Assembly: GCA_028279985.1 (NCBI GenBank)
Contig: JANQMR010000015.1
Coordinates: 1 to 64,000, forward strand
DNA: 64,000 nucleotides
Reading direction: 5' to 3'
Source: Woeseiaceae bacterium
Lineage (GTDB): Bacteria > Pseudomonadota > Gammaproteobacteria > Steroidobacterales > Woeseiaceae
The notes under the pieces were generated by a model, which was given only the letters and a program-made list of their open reading frames with translations, was not told the DNA's origin and searched no databases. A program made the translations under genes and the position numbers. The first letter of the stretch is position 1. Every line of letters begins with the position of its first letter. This document shows positions 35,848 through 45,490 of this stretch, one piece after another.

Positions 35848-36437
35848 GCCGAGTGAGCCGGTCCGCGCCGAGCTTCGAATCGCAGTCGATGCGCGAGCTC
35901 GCGGAGCTGATCCGCAGCCGGCGCACGATCAACCTCTATCTGCAGACAGCGGTGCCCGACGAGCTCGTTCGCGAGGCGATCGACGCGGCGATCTGGGCGC
36001 CGAATCATCACGTTACCGAGCCTTGGCGTTTCTACCTGCTGGGCCGGGAGACGATTGGCCGCTCCGTGGAACTGGTGCGGCAGATCGTCACCGAGCACAA
36101 GGGGCAGAAGGCCGGCGATTTCAAAGCGAAGAGCTGGGCCGAGAAACCGGGCTGGCTGCTCGTTACCTGCCGGCGTTCCGAGGACGAGCTGACACAGCAA
36201 GAAGACTATGCTGCCTGCAGCGCCGCGGTGCAGAATCTGCTGCTGTACCTGTGGCAGGCCGGCGTCGGCTCGAAATGGACCACCGGTCCGATCACCCGCG
36301 ATCCACGTTTTTTCGAACTGCTGGGGATCGATGCGGACGCGGAGCTCGTCGTCGGCTTGATCTGGTACGGTTACGCCAAGGTCACGCCGACGCAGAAACG
36401 CCGGCCTGCCGGCGAAGTGTTGACCGAGCTGCCCTAG
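35844..36437 (+). CDS. Nitroreductase family FMN oxidoreductase
   Basis: 197 aa. The N-terminal helix-loop LAELIRSRRTINLYLQ with AAIWAPNHHVTEPWRFYL and the C-terminal GLIWYGYAK match small FMN-dependent nitroreductases of the YdjA/NfnB superfamily. It reduces an unknown electrophile with NAD(P)H. The GTG start at 35844 overlaps the thiolase stop; GTG 35853 and ATG 35889 are alternatives, the last nearest to the conserved helix. It is translationally coupled to the thiolase gene. Confidence 0.82.
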   Translation: MSRVSRSAPSFESQSMRELAELIRSRRTINLYLQTAVPDELVREAIDAAIWAPNHHVTEPWRFYLLGRETIGRSVELVRQIVTEHKGQKAGDFKAKSWAEKPGWLLVTCRRSEDELTQQEDYAACSAAVQNLLLYLWQAGVGSKWTTGPITRDPRFFELLGIDADAELVVGLIWYGYAKVTPTQKRRPAGEVLTELP

Positions 36438-36478
36438 AAGAAGAAACAACAAAGAAGAAACAATAAAGAAGAAACACA
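36438..36478. repeat. Purine-rich tandem repeat AAAGAAGAAACAAY (3 copies)
   Basis: Three near-identical 14-15-bp units run directly from the TAG of the nitroreductase gene to the REP-like hairpin at 36480. The unit is A/G-rich (AAAGAAGAAACAA). No coding frame is seen. Confidence 0.8.
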
Positions 36479-36479
36479 T

Positions 36480-36509
36480 GGGGTCAGACTCCAAAAACGG
36501 AGTCGGACC
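36480..36509. repeat. REP-like hairpin, copy A
   Basis: GGTCAGACTCC and GGAGTCGGACC form an imperfect 11-bp stem (one mismatch) with a short A-rich loop. The right flank CGCG...GCGTTTC is shared with a related hairpin at 48274-48310. It lies between the nitroreductase gene and the convergent MFS gene. Confidence 0.65.
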
Positions 36510-36589
36510 GCGTTGTTGCGTTTCCGGGCAGTCGCCGCGGTTTTTCGAAAGAATGGCCCGACCCTCGATCAGGGGCGGACCCCACGTTC

Positions 36590-37813
36590 TCAGTCGCGCG
36601 CCAGTTCGTCCGGATGGTGCACCAACGGTTTCCGGCAGATGACCGGCCGCATCAGGAAAACCACGGCGGTCAAGAGGCCGGCGGAACCCATCATCAGCAC
36701 GGCATTGCGAACCGTACCGTCGTAAAGCAGTGCGCCGAACACCGCGCCGCCCGCGCCGATCAGGTTTTGCAGGGTACCGATTATGGACGAGGCAACTCCC
36801 GCGATCGTCGGCAGGGGATCGAGCGCGAGCACCATCGCATTCGACATCAGGATCGGAATCGCGAACATGTACAGGCAGACGCTGCCCCAAAGCCAGGCGA
36901 ACGGCGCGGCGTCCAGCCAGGCGATCAACAATAGCAGCAGGCTCGCCGCCGCGATCAGCGCCGCGCCGAGCGAGATGATCCGTATCGAGTCCAGGCGGGT
37001 GACCAGCAGGCGGTTCAACGCCGAGCCGACCAGGATCGAGAGGCCGGCGCAGGCGAAAATGATCCCGTAGGCGCTGAGCGAGAAGCCGTACATCTCGACC
37101 GTCAACGCGGCCGAGACGGCGATGATCGACATGAAGCCCGCCGGCGGGATCACGATCAGCAGCAGGCCGAAAATGCTTTGCCCATGGGAAAAAAACTCGC
37201 GTGTGCTGTTCGCCAGTTGCCGGACCGGGTGACCCTGCGGATTCGGGTGATGCGTTTCGACCAGATTCAAGCGGATCGCCACCAGCATCAAAACGCCGCA
37301 GATGGCAATCGTCGTGAACGGACCGCGCCAGCCGAATTGCGCGACCAGCAGCGCACCGATCGTGGGTGCTATGACCGGCGCGGCCGTGAAGATCATCGTC
37401 ATCAGCGACATCAGTTTCGCGGCGTCCTTGCCCTGCGCCACGTCGCGCACGATCGCGCGTGACAACACCACCGCGGAGGCGGCGCCCATGCCCTGCACGA
37501 ATCGGGCGGCCAGCATCGTTTCGATATTGCCGGCAAGCGCGGCAACGACCGCGGCGAGTGTGAACAGCGTCATGCCGGCGTAGAGCACCGGCAAGCGTCC
37601 CAGGCGATCGGCAAACAGGCCGGCCGGCACCTGGCCCGCGGCCATACCGGCCATGAACACACCGACGATGAGCTGGCCCTTGGGCAGCGTCGTCGGCAGG
37701 TTGCGGACCATCTCCGGTACCGCCGGCAGGCTCAGGTCGACCGTCAGTGCGGCAACGCCGATCAGAAAACCGAGCGTGACGACAAATCTGCGCTGTTCGA
37801 TCAGGGCGGGCAT
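36590..37813 (-). CDS. Bcr/CflA-family drug efflux MFS transporter
   Basis: 407 aa with about 12 hydrophobic helices. The MFS signature between helices 2 and 3 reads GLFADRLGRLPVLYAG, preceded by the Bcr/CflA-type start TVDLSLPAVPEM. QGMGAASAVVLSRAIVRDVAQG after helix 4 is typical of the DHA1 Bcr/CflA subgroup of proton-driven drug exporters. Substrates are unknown. The annotated start gives a cytoplasmic N-terminus (MPALIEQRRF). It converges on the nitroreductase gene and lies 68 nt from the end of the hutI gene. Confidence 0.9.
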   Translation of the reverse strand: MPALIEQRRFVVTLGFLIGVAALTVDLSLPAVPEMVRNLPTTLPKGQLIVGVFMAGMAAGQVPAGLFADRLGRLPVLYAGMTLFTLAAVVAALAGNIETMLAARFVQGMGAASAVVLSRAIVRDVAQGKDAAKLMSLMTMIFTAAPVIAPTIGALLVAQFGWRGPFTTIAICGVLMLVAIRLNLVETHHPNPQGHPVRQLANSTREFFSHGQSIFGLLLIVIPPAGFMSIIAVSAALTVEMYGFSLSAYGIIFACAGLSILVGSALNRLLVTRLDSIRIISLGAALIAAASLLLLLIAWLDAAPFAWLWGSVCLYMFAIPILMSNAMVLALDPLPTIAGVASSIIGTLQNLIGAGGAVFGALLYDGTVRNAVLMMGSAGLLTAVVFLMRPVICRKPLVHHPDELARD

Positions 37814-37881
37814 GCGCTCTCCGGCGGGGTGGGGCGGGCAGCATAGGCCCGCGGGGTAGATGAGTAAAGCGCCGCGAAGCC

Positions 37882-39102
37882 TCAGCTAAGATCGAATTCC
37901 GCGCCGCCGATCAGAAGTGTCCGCAGCGGCTTGTCGCCGAGCCAGTAGGCAAGATCGCGCGGGTGCTCGAAATCCCAGATCGCGATATCGGCTCGCTTGC
38001 CGGCCTCGAGTACGCCGCGGTCGTCGAGCCCGAGCACGCGCGCCGCTTCGCGCGTGGCGCCGGCAAGACATTCCTCGGGTGTGAGACCGAAAACGCGGGC
38101 GGCCAGTGCCATCGCGACCGGTAACGACGCAAGCGGTGAGGTGCCCGGGTTCAGGTCGGTTGCAACCGCAATCGGCACGCCGGTGCTGCGCATCAGATCG
38201 ACGGGCGGTAGCTGCGTTTCGCCGAGCGTGACGAAGGCGCCGGGCAACAGGACCGCAACGGTGCCGGCTTCGGCCATCGCACGAATGCCGGTTTCCGAAG
38301 CGTATTCGAGATGGTCGGCGGACAGCGCCCCGAAATGTGCCGCGAGTTCCGCGCCGCCGCCGTCGCCGAGCTGGTCCGCGTGCAGGCGCGCCGGCAGTCC
38401 CAGCTCGCGGGCGCGGCGGAAGAGTTTCGCGATCTGGGGTGCGCTGAACGCGAAGGTTTCGCAGTAGGCGTCTACCGCGTCGGCAAGTTCGTGTTCGACG
38501 ACCTCCGGTAGCAGTTTTCCGCAGATCATGTCGATGTACTGGTCGCTTCGGCCATCGAATTCGGCCGGTACCGCGTGGGCCGCGAGCAGGCTGGTTCGAA
38601 TCGTCAGTCCCGAAGACCGCCCGAGGTTTCGGGCAACGGCGAGCATCTTGAGCTCGTTCGCCACGTCGAGACCGTAACCCGACTTGATCTCGACGGTCGC
38701 AACCCCGGTCGCGGCAAGTGTGCGCAGGCGGCGCAGGGCGCTGTCGTAGAGCGTATCGAGGCCGGCCTCGCGGGTCGCGCGGACCGTGGACAGGATCCCG
38801 CCGCCGGCCGCGGCAATCTCGGCGTAACTCGTCCCGCCGAGGCGCTGTTCGAACTCGTCGCCGCGATCCCCGCCGAACACCAGGTGCGTGTGGCAATCGA
38901 TCAGGGCAGGAGTGATGCAGCGCCCGTTGAGCGTTCGGGTTTCTTCGGCGAACCGCTTGGGCAAACGGTCGGCCGGCCCGACCCAGGCGATTTTCTCGTC
39001 CCTGATCGCAAGCGCACCCTGTTCGATCAATCCGTAGGCATCGCCGCCGGCACGCATCGTTGCGATGCGGGCATCGACGAAAAGCAGGTCCCAGTCGGCC
39101 AT
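37882..39102 (-). CDS. hutI: Imidazolonepropionase
   Basis: 406 aa. Third step of histidine degradation: imidazolone-5-propionate to N-formimino-L-glutamate. Motifs: PALIDCHTHLVFGGDRGDEFEQRLGGTSYAEIAAAGGGILSTV (HxH metal ligands and the substrate loop typical of HutI), GYGLDVANELKML, ARLHADQLGDGGGAELA, and ATDLNPGTSPLASLP (metal Asp). GGGAGAACCGGA precedes the ATG. It is transcribed away from hutF; their promoters share the 90-nt gap that holds the HutC-type operator. Confidence 0.95.
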   Translation of the reverse strand: MADWDLLFVDARIATMRAGGDAYGLIEQGALAIRDEKIAWVGPADRLPKRFAEETRTLNGRCITPALIDCHTHLVFGGDRGDEFEQRLGGTSYAEIAAAGGGILSTVRATREAGLDTLYDSALRRLRTLAATGVATVEIKSGYGLDVANELKMLAVARNLGRSSGLTIRTSLLAAHAVPAEFDGRSDQYIDMICGKLLPEVVEHELADAVDAYCETFAFSAPQIAKLFRRARELGLPARLHADQLGDGGGAELAAHFGALSADHLEYASETGIRAMAEAGTVAVLLPGAFVTLGETQLPPVDLMRSTGVPIAVATDLNPGTSPLASLPVAMALAARVFGLTPEECLAGATREAARVLGLDDRGVLEAGKRADIAIWDFEHPRDLAYWLGDKPLRTLLIGGAEFDLS

Positions 39103-39107
39103 TCCGG

Positions 39108-39156
39108 TTCTCCCGGTATCGTAAAGACGGTATTATGGGTCAACCTGTATATACAA
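39108..39156. promoter_or_regulatory. Divergent hut promoters with HutC-type operator
   Basis: CTGTATATACAA (39145-39156) contains the perfect palindrome TGTATATACA, the type of site bound by HutC repressors. For hutF, TTCTCC (39108-39113) and TATTAT (39131-39136) with a 17-bp spacer put the operator near +10. For hutI on the minus strand, a 17-bp spaced -35/-10 pair (complement of 39155-39160 and CATAAT at 39132-39137) places the operator in the spacer. One site could therefore repress both directions. Confidence 0.6.
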
Positions 39157-39192
39157 TTAAGTCCGGACGTTTCCCCGGCTGAGGCGACCCCA

Positions 39193-40680
39193 TTGCCCGC
39201 AGTTTTCGCAGACAAGGCCCTGCTTGTCGATGGCTGGGCCGACAATGTGCGTTTCGAGATTTGCGACGGTCTCGTCACCGGCGTCGAAATCGGCGTCGAA
39301 CCGGCCGCTGGCGACACCGCCGCCGGGATCGTCCTGCCGGGCCTTGCCAATGCCCATAGCCATGCCTTCCAGCGGGCGCTGGCCGGTCACACCGAGCAGC
39401 GCTCGCCCGCGGGCAAGGACAACTTCTGGACCTGGCGCGAACGCATGTACGCGCTCGCCGCTTCGATTGACGCCGCCGCGCTGCATGCGATTGCGCGGCA
39501 GGTGTATTCCGAGATGCTGGCGGCGGGTTACACGGCCGTCGCCGAATTCCACTACCTGCATCGGCAGGCAGGGAGCGCCGCGCTGGACGACTCGATGTTC
39601 GAGGCCTTGCGGAAAGCCGCGGAAGAGGCCGGGATACGCCTGACTTACGTACCGGTGCTCTACGAACGATCCGGCTTCGGCGCCGACCGGCCCGACGACG
39701 GCCAGCGCGGTTTTGCGCTGTCGGTGGACGAGTTCCTGGACCATCATGCCGCGGCGGCCGGGCAGGCTCGCGGGTTGATCGGCGTCGGCATCGGTGCGCA
39801 CAGCCTGCGCGCGGTCGGTGAGGTGTCCCTGAACGCGATCGTCGAGGCCCGCAAGGGCGACATGCCGCTGCACATCCACGTGGCCGAGCAACAGCGTGAG
39901 GTCGAGCAGTGCCTGGCGAAGCTCGGCCGGCGGCCCGTGCGCTGGCTGCTGGAGCAATTCGACGTCGATCGGCACTGGTGCCTGGTGCATGCCACGCACA
40001 TGGATTTCGACGAGGTCGAACGGCTGGCGGCAAGCCAGGCGGTGATCTGCCTTTGTCCCAGCACCGAAGCCAATCTGGGCGACGGGCTGTTTCCGCTGGC
40101 CGACTACCTCGAGGCGGGCGGACGGATTGCGATCGGCTCCGACAGCCACGTCTCGATCAATCCTTACGAGGAACTGCGCTGGCTGGAGTACGGCCAGCGA
40201 CTGGCGAGCCGGTCGCGTAACGTCGCCGCGTTCCGTCACAGCCACGTCGGCAGCGAGCTCTACTGCCGGGCGCTTGCCGGCGGCGTGCAGGCCCTAGGAG
40301 GCGTTGGAGTGGGAGGCGCTGGAGTGGGTAGCGTTGGAGCGGGCAGCGCTGGAGTGGGTCACGTCGCAGGGGGTCGTGTTGGAGAGAACGGCGCCGGCGG
40401 CGGCATAGGAGTGGATCGCATCGGCGCCGACGCCGCGCACGCGGGCCTCGAAACCGGATCACCCGCGGACCTGGTCGGCTTCTACAGAGACGACGCGATG
40501 TTCTCGGGCCACGGCGATGCATCGCGGCTGGACGCACTGGTGTTTTCGGGTTACCGGCTCCCCATCGACCGCGTGATGGTGGCCGGCGAATGGCGCGTCG
40601 TCAACGGTCGCCATGTCGAACACGAGAAAGTCCGTAAGGCGTTCGCGGCGACTCTGGATCGCATCGGGGTAACGTCGTGA
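39193..40680 (+). CDS. hutF: Formimidoylglutamate deiminase
   Basis: About 495 aa from TTG 39193. It converts N-formimino-L-glutamate to N-formyl-L-glutamate and ammonia. Motifs: PGLANAHSHAFQRALAGHTE (HxH), FWTWRERMYALA, AEFHYLHR, HIHVAEQQREVEQC (His ligand), ATHMDFDEVERLAASQAVICLCPSTEANLGDG and GSDSHVSINPYEELRWLEYGQR (Asp). TTG is chosen because PAVFADKALLVDGWA matches HutF N-termini; a long open frame further 5' runs antisense through hutI and is not coding. It is about 40 residues longer than usual because of a Gly/Val-rich insert (about residues 368-410) encoded by a 15-bp tandem repeat, located after the active-site Asp motif. Confidence 0.9.
   Translation: MPAVFADKALLVDGWADNVRFEICDGLVTGVEIGVEPAAGDTAAGIVLPGLANAHSHAFQRALAGHTEQRSPAGKDNFWTWRERMYALAASIDAAALHAIARQVYSEMLAAGYTAVAEFHYLHRQAGSAALDDSMFEALRKAAEEAGIRLTYVPVLYERSGFGADRPDDGQRGFALSVDEFLDHHAAAAGQARGLIGVGIGAHSLRAVGEVSLNAIVEARKGDMPLHIHVAEQQREVEQCLAKLGRRPVRWLLEQFDVDRHWCLVHATHMDFDEVERLAASQAVICLCPSTEANLGDGLFPLADYLEAGGRIAIGSDSHVSINPYEELRWLEYGQRLASRSRNVAAFRHSHVGSELYCRALAGGVQALGGVGVGGAGVGSVGAGSAGVGHVAGGRVGENGAGGGIGVDRIGADAAHAGLETGSPADLVGFYRDDAMFSGHGDASRLDALVFSGYRLPIDRVMVAGEWRVVNGRHVEHEKVRKAFAATLDRIGVTS
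40296..40400 (+). repeat. 15-bp tandem repeat inside hutF
   Basis: About six degenerate copies of a 15-bp unit close to GTTGGAGTGGGAGGC lie in frame and encode VGVGG / AGVGS / VGAGS / AGVGH-type pentapeptides. The repeat decays toward 40400 but Gly-rich sequence continues to about 40420. Confidence 0.85.
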
Positions 40681-40726
40681 GGGTGCGCCGGTTCGCGGCG
40701 CCGCTCGAGCGGATCGGGTCACGGTC

Positions 40727-41482
40727 GTGAAGCCGCGTTACCAGGCGCTCAAAGACCTGATCGTCGGCCGCATCTCCTCGGGCGAGCTGCGTCCGGGGGA
40801 CCGCGTGCCTTCCGAGCACGAACTGGTCGATACGATGGCCGTGTCGCGCATGACCGCCAACCGCGCGCTGCGCGAACTGACCGACGAGGGTTACGTCGAG
40901 CGCATAGCCGGCCGCGGCAGCTTCGTCGCCGATTATCGCTCCCGCTCGCATGTGCTCGAAGTGCGGAACATCGCCGATGAAATCGAAGGGCGGGGTCATG
41001 TGCACGCCTGCGAGGTCCTGCGTCACTCGTTACTGCAGGCGCGCGGCGAGATCGCGAAAGCCCTGCACGTGTCCCCCGGCAGCGACGTGTTCCGCGTGCT
41101 GCTGGTGCACTACGAGCAGGACGTGCCGGTGCAGGTCGAGGACCGTCACATCCTCGCGTCCTTTGCGCCGGATTGCCTGGCGCAGGATTTCGCGGCCGTG
41201 ACGCCGAGCGCGTACCTGAGCGCGATCGCACCGCTGACGGAAGCGGAGCAGATCGTACGTGCCCAGAACGCCGACCGGGCCACCCGGGCGCGGTTACGAA
41301 TGGCCGACGCCGAGCCCTGCCTGGTCGTACTCAGGCGCACCTGGGCCGACGGCCGCCCGGTGACTTTCGCGCGGCTGCAACACCCGGGCAGCCGGTACGA
41401 GCTTGCCGGGCATTACACGCCGCCCGGCAGGGCAAGATCGGCGCCCGCCGGCGTCGTACAACTCGAGGAGATCAAACCATGA
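40727..41482 (+). CDS. hutC: Histidine utilisation repressor (GntR family)
   Basis: 251 aa. Residues 1-70 form a GntR winged helix ([63 protein letters not shown]). Residues 85-235 form a UTRA effector domain ([32 protein letters not shown]), which binds urocanate in HutC proteins. The GTG start at 40727 is 47 nt after hutF; the ribosome binding site is weak. Its stop overlaps the hutU ATG by 4 nt. The palindrome between hutI and hutF is its likely target, so it also represses its own operon. Confidence 0.93.
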   Translation: MKPRYQALKDLIVGRISSGELRPGDRVPSEHELVDTMAVSRMTANRALRELTDEGYVERIAGRGSFVADYRSRSHVLEVRNIADEIEGRGHVHACEVLRHSLLQARGEIAKALHVSPGSDVFRVLLVHYEQDVPVQVEDRHILASFAPDCLAQDFAAVTPSAYLSAIAPLTEAEQIVRAQNADRATRARLRMADAEPCLVVLRRTWADGRPVTFARLQHPGSRYELAGHYTPPGRARSAPAGVVQLEEIKP

Positions 41483-43149
41483 AGACCACGCGGATCGTGC
41501 GCGCACCGACGGGCACGCAACGCCGGGCAAAAAGCTGGTTGACCGAAGCGCCGCTCAGGATGCTGATGAACAATCTCGATCCCGACGTCGCCGAGCGGCC
41601 CCGGGACCTGGTGGTCTACGGCGGTATCGGCAAGGCGGCCCGCAACTGGGATGCCTTCGATACGATCGTTGCCTGTCTCGAGCAACTCGACGACGATGAA
41701 ACCCTGCTGGTGCAATCCGGCAAACCGGTGGGCGTGTTCCGCACCCACCCGGACGCGCCGCGGGTCCTGATTGCCAACTCCAATCTCGTGCCGGCCTGGG
41801 CGAACTGGAAGCACTTCCGCGAGCTGGATCGTAAAGGCTTGATGATGTTCGGCCAGATGACGGCCGGCTCCTGGATCTACATCGGCAGCCAGGGCATCGT
41901 GCAGGGAACCTACGAGACCTTTGCCGAAATGGGCCGGCAGCACTACGGCGGCGATCTCAAGGGCCGCTGGATACTGACCGCGGGCCTCGGCGGCATGGGC
42001 GGCGCGCAACCGCTGGCCGCGACGATGGCCGGGGCGTCGATGCTGGCCATCGAATGCCAGCGGGATCGCATCGACAAGCGCCTGGAAACCGGGTATCTGG
42101 ACACCGGTGTCGAAGATATCGACGAGGCGTTGGGGCTGATTCGAAAATCGGTGACGGACGGCGAGCCGATCTCAGTGGGCCTGCTCGGCAATGCCGCGGA
42201 GATTCTTCCCGAACTCGTAGCCCGCGGCGTTCGCCCGGACGCGGTCACCGACCAGACTTCGGCGCACGATCCCGCAAACGGTTACCTGCCGGCGGGCTGG
42301 AGCGTGGCCGAGTGGATCGAAAAACGCGAAAGCGACCCGGACGGCGTCGCGGCCGCGGCCGTCGAATCGATTGCGGTACACGTGCGCGCGATGCTGGATT
42401 TCCATGCCGCCGGCGTGCCCACTTTCGACTACGGCAACAACATCCGCCAGGTGGCGCTGGACCAGGGTGTCGCCAACGCCTTCGACTTCCCGGGCTTCGT
42501 GCCCGCCTACGTGCGCCCGCTGTTCTGCCGCGGTATCGGCCCGTTTCGCTGGGCGGCCCTGTCGGGGAATCCCGAAGACATCTACCGTACCGATGCGAAG
42601 GTCAAGGCCCTGATACCCGACGACGAGCACCTGCACCGCTGGCTCGACGCGGCGGCCGACAGGATTCGTTTCCAGGGATTGCCGGCGCGCATCTGCTGGG
42701 TCGGACTGGGCCAACGCCACCGTCTGGGCCTCGCCTTCAACGAGATGGTCAGAAACGGTGAGCTCGAGGCACCGGTCGTCATCGGTCGCGATCACCTGGA
42801 CAGCGGCTCGGTCGCGAGCCCGAACCGCGAAACCGAGGCGATGCGCGACAGTTCCGACGCCGTGTCGGACTGGCCGCTGCTGAACGCGCTTCTGAATACC
42901 GCGAGCGGTGCCACCTGGGTCTCGATTCACCATGGCGGCGGCGTCGGCATGGGCTATTCGCAACATGCCGGCGTGGTCGTCGTCTGCGATGGCAGCGAGG
43001 CCGCCGACAGGCGTATCGAACGCGTATTGTGGAACGATCCGGCCTCGGGAGTCATGCGACACGCCGACGCCGGTTACGACGAAGCCGTGAGCTGCGCCAG
43101 GGAGCAGGGGCTCAGGCTGCCGATGCTCGATTCGGAGCCTGTCTCGTGA
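41479..43149 (+). CDS. hutU: Urocanate hydratase
   Basis: 556 aa, the usual length. Second step of histidine degradation: urocanate to imidazolone-5-propionate with tightly bound NAD+. Motifs: [65 protein letters not shown] (dinucleotide loop), [20 protein letters not shown] and [13 protein letters not shown] with the catalytic Cys region. GAGGAG lies upstream of the ATG. It is coupled to hutC by ATGA and to hutH by GTGA. Confidence 0.97.
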   Translation: MKTTRIVRAPTGTQRRAKSWLTEAPLRMLMNNLDPDVAERPRDLVVYGGIGKAARNWDAFDTIVACLEQLDDDETLLVQSGKPVGVFRTHPDAPRVLIANSNLVPAWANWKHFRELDRKGLMMFGQMTAGSWIYIGSQGIVQGTYETFAEMGRQHYGGDLKGRWILTAGLGGMGGAQPLAATMAGASMLAIECQRDRIDKRLETGYLDTGVEDIDEALGLIRKSVTDGEPISVGLLGNAAEILPELVARGVRPDAVTDQTSAHDPANGYLPAGWSVAEWIEKRESDPDGVAAAAVESIAVHVRAMLDFHAAGVPTFDYGNNIRQVALDQGVANAFDFPGFVPAYVRPLFCRGIGPFRWAALSGNPEDIYRTDAKVKALIPDDEHLHRWLDAAADRIRFQGLPARICWVGLGQRHRLGLAFNEMVRNGELEAPVVIGRDHLDSGSVASPNRETEAMRDSSDAVSDWPLLNALLNTASGATWVSIHHGGGVGMGYSQHAGVVVVCDGSEAADRRIERVLWNDPASGVMRHADAGYDEAVSCAREQGLRLPMLDSEPVS

Positions 43150-44687
43150 GCCCGGCCGTGAGTTTGGTAATCGACAATCAGCACGTCAATCTGGCGGAGC
43201 TGCGCAGGGTCTGGCTGGGTCCGGTCGCGCTGGAACTCGGTTTGAACGCAAAACGTTGTATCGCGGAGAGCAACGAGGTCGTTCGCGAGCTGATACATGG
43301 GGGCAACGCGATCTACGGCGTAAACACCGGTTTCGGCCAGCTCGCCGGAGTACGCATCGACGACGACGAGCTCGCGCATCTGCAGGAGAATCTCGTGCGT
43401 TCGCACGCCGTCGGCGTCGGCGACGATCTCGACGACGTCGTCGTCAGGCTTGCGATGTTGCTCAAGGTCGTCGCCCTGGCCGAGGGTTTCTCCGGCGTGC
43501 GCCTGGAGCTCGTCGAATCCCTGTGCGCGCTGCTCGACAACGGCATTTATCCGCGGATCCCGGCCAAGGGTTCGGTCGGCGCTTCGGGCGACCTGGCGCC
43601 GCTCGCACACATGGCCGAAGTGCTGATCGGCGTGGGCGAGGCCCGTGTCGACGGCGTCGTCGTCCCGGCACAAACGGCGCTTGAAGCCGCGGGACTGAAG
43701 CCGCTTAAGCTTGCGCCCAAGGAGGGCCTGGCGCTCCTGAACGGCACGCAGGTGTCCACCGCGCTGGCGCTCGCGGCCGTGTTCCGGCTCGAAAACGTGC
43801 TGGCCGCGTCGCTGCTCGCCGGCGCGATGTCCGCCGACGCCGTCAAGGGCAGCGACACGCCGTTCGACCGGCGGATACAGAGCGTCCGCGGTCACGGCGG
43901 CCAGATCGCGGTGGCCGGCGTATTGCGCGAGCTGATGCGCGGCAGCGAGATCCGCGAGTCGCATCGCGGCTGCAGCCACGTGCAGGACCCCTACTCGATG
44001 CGGTGCCAGCCCCAGGTGATCGGCTCCTGTCTGGACGTGTTGCGCCACGTCTGCGGCGTGCTCGAGGTCGAGGCCAACGCGGTCAGCGACAATCCGCTGG
44101 TGTTCACCGAGTCCAAAAGCGTGTTGTCGGGCGGGAATTTCCATGCCGAGCCGGTTGCGATGGCGGCCGATTATCTGGCGCTCGCGGTCGCCGAGATCGG
44201 TGCGCTGTCCGAGCGGCGGGTCGCCTTGCTGATCGATTCGAACCTGAGCGGGCTGCCGGCCTTCCTGGTCGAGCAAAGCGGTCTCAACAGCGGTTTCATG
44301 TTGCCGCAGGTGGCGGCGGCGGCGCTGGCGTCGGAGAACAAGCTGCTCGCGCATCCGGCGAGCGTGGACAGCATCCCGACTTCGGCGAATCAGGAGGATC
44401 ACGTCAGCATGGCGACCTTCGCCGCCAGGCGTTTGCACGACATGATCGACAATACCGCGACGATCGTCGCGATCGAGCTCTTGGCCGCCGCCCAGGGTAT
44501 CGAGTTCCATCGTCCGGCCCGGAGCTCGGATACGATCGAAGCGGCGATCGCGCGGATTCGCGAGCTCTCGCCGCGTTACGTCGAGGACCGGTCCCTGTCG
44601 GCAGACGTGACGCGGGTCGCGGCGCTGGTCGAAGACGGCGTGTTTCTCGACTGCGCCGCGTCGGTGTTGCCGAGCCAGGCGGCGTGA
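43146..44687 (+). CDS. hutH: Histidine ammonia-lyase
   Basis: 513 aa. It deaminates L-histidine to urocanate, the first step of the pathway. The Ala-Ser-Gly at 146-148 ([14 protein letters not shown]) forms the MIO electrophile. [11 protein letters not shown] at the N-terminus, [19 protein letters not shown] and NQEDHVSM are family signatures with active-site Tyr/Asn/Gln/Glu. The GTG at 43146 overlaps the hutU stop; GTG 43158 is an alternative start. It lies between hutU and hutG with 4-nt overlaps on both sides. Confidence 0.97.
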   Translation: MSPAVSLVIDNQHVNLAELRRVWLGPVALELGLNAKRCIAESNEVVRELIHGGNAIYGVNTGFGQLAGVRIDDDELAHLQENLVRSHAVGVGDDLDDVVVRLAMLLKVVALAEGFSGVRLELVESLCALLDNGIYPRIPAKGSVGASGDLAPLAHMAEVLIGVGEARVDGVVVPAQTALEAAGLKPLKLAPKEGLALLNGTQVSTALALAAVFRLENVLAASLLAGAMSADAVKGSDTPFDRRIQSVRGHGGQIAVAGVLRELMRGSEIRESHRGCSHVQDPYSMRCQPQVIGSCLDVLRHVCGVLEVEANAVSDNPLVFTESKSVLSGGNFHAEPVAMAADYLALAVAEIGALSERRVALLIDSNLSGLPAFLVEQSGLNSGFMLPQVAAAALASENKLLAHPASVDSIPTSANQEDHVSMATFAARRLHDMIDNTATIVAIELLAAAQGIEFHRPARSSDTIEAAIARIRELSPRYVEDRSLSADVTRVAALVEDGVFLDCAASVLPSQAA

Positions 44688-45490
44688 CGGCCGTCTTCGA
44701 CTTCTACCGCGGCGAGTCGCCGCTGTTGATCAGCGTGCCGCACGACGGCCGCGAGGTGCCGGAAGGCGTTCGCTCGCGGATGACGGACATCGGACAGGCA
44801 CTGCCCGATACCGACTGGCATGTTGCGCGCCTGTACGGTTTCGCGCGGGCATTCGGCGCTTCGATGCTGGTTGCCAACTACTCGCGCTATGTCGTCGACC
44901 TGAACCGGCCGCCAGACGACGGCAGCCTTTACCCGGGGCAGCTCTCGACCGGAATCTGTCCCTCGAAGACTTTTGCCGGCGAACCGATATACCGGGCCGG
45001 AGCGGGTTTGGAGCCCGGCGAGCAGGCACGGCGGATCGACGTTTATTGGCGGCCGTATCACGTTCGGATTGCCGAGACGCTGGACGAGCTCCGTTCCACT
45101 CACGGTTACGCGCTGCTGTGGGATGCGCATTCGATCCCCAGCCGCGTACCCAGCCTGTTCGAGGGCGAGCTGCCGGTGCTGAATCTCGGCAGTTTCGATC
45201 GCAGGAGCGCCGGTCCCTCGCTCATCGACAAGGTCGCGGCGATCGCCGAAAGCAGCGGTTACCAGTTCGCGTGCGACGGCCGGTTCAAGGGCGGTTACAT
45301 CACGCGGCACTATGGCGCTCCGGCCGGCGGCGTCCACGCGCTGCAGCTCGAGATCGCCCAGCGAGGCTACATGGACGAGAGGACCGGAGAATACGACGAG
45401 GCGAAAGCCGATCGGCTGCGCGCGACACTTGAGGCCATGCTGGCGGCGATGCAGCCCCCGGCGCGGTCCGGTCCGGGCTCGGCGCCTTAA
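44684..45490 (+). CDS. hutG: N-formylglutamate amidohydrolase
   Basis: 268 aa. It hydrolyses N-formyl-L-glutamate to glutamate and formate, the last step of the HutF branch. The metal-site motifs are LLISVPHDGREVPEG near the start, DTDWHVARLYGFA, ANYSRYVVDLNRPP, and ALLWDAHSIPS. The GTG start overlaps the hutH stop. It is the last gene of the hut operon; no clear terminator follows within 60 nt. With HutH, HutU, HutI and HutF the pathway from histidine to glutamate is complete in this window. Confidence 0.95.
   Translation: MTAVFDFYRGESPLLISVPHDGREVPEGVRSRMTDIGQALPDTDWHVARLYGFARAFGASMLVANYSRYVVDLNRPPDDGSLYPGQLSTGICPSKTFAGEPIYRAGAGLEPGEQARRIDVYWRPYHVRIAETLDELRSTHGYALLWDAHSIPSRVPSLFEGELPVLNLGSFDRRSAGPSLIDKVAAIAESSGYQFACDGRFKGGYITRHYGAPAGGVHALQLEIAQRGYMDERTGEYDEAKADRLRATLEAMLAAMQPPARSGPGSAP

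Noticed and set aside
35778-37844. 688-codon minus-strand frame across nitroreductase and MFS genes
   Set aside because: It spans the antisense of one real gene and another frame of the MFS gene, crosses an intergenic repeat, and has no domain features.
38575-39192. Long 5' extension of the hutF frame
   Set aside because: It runs antisense through hutI, has shadow-like composition and would bury the promoter/operator; homology to HutF starts at 39193.
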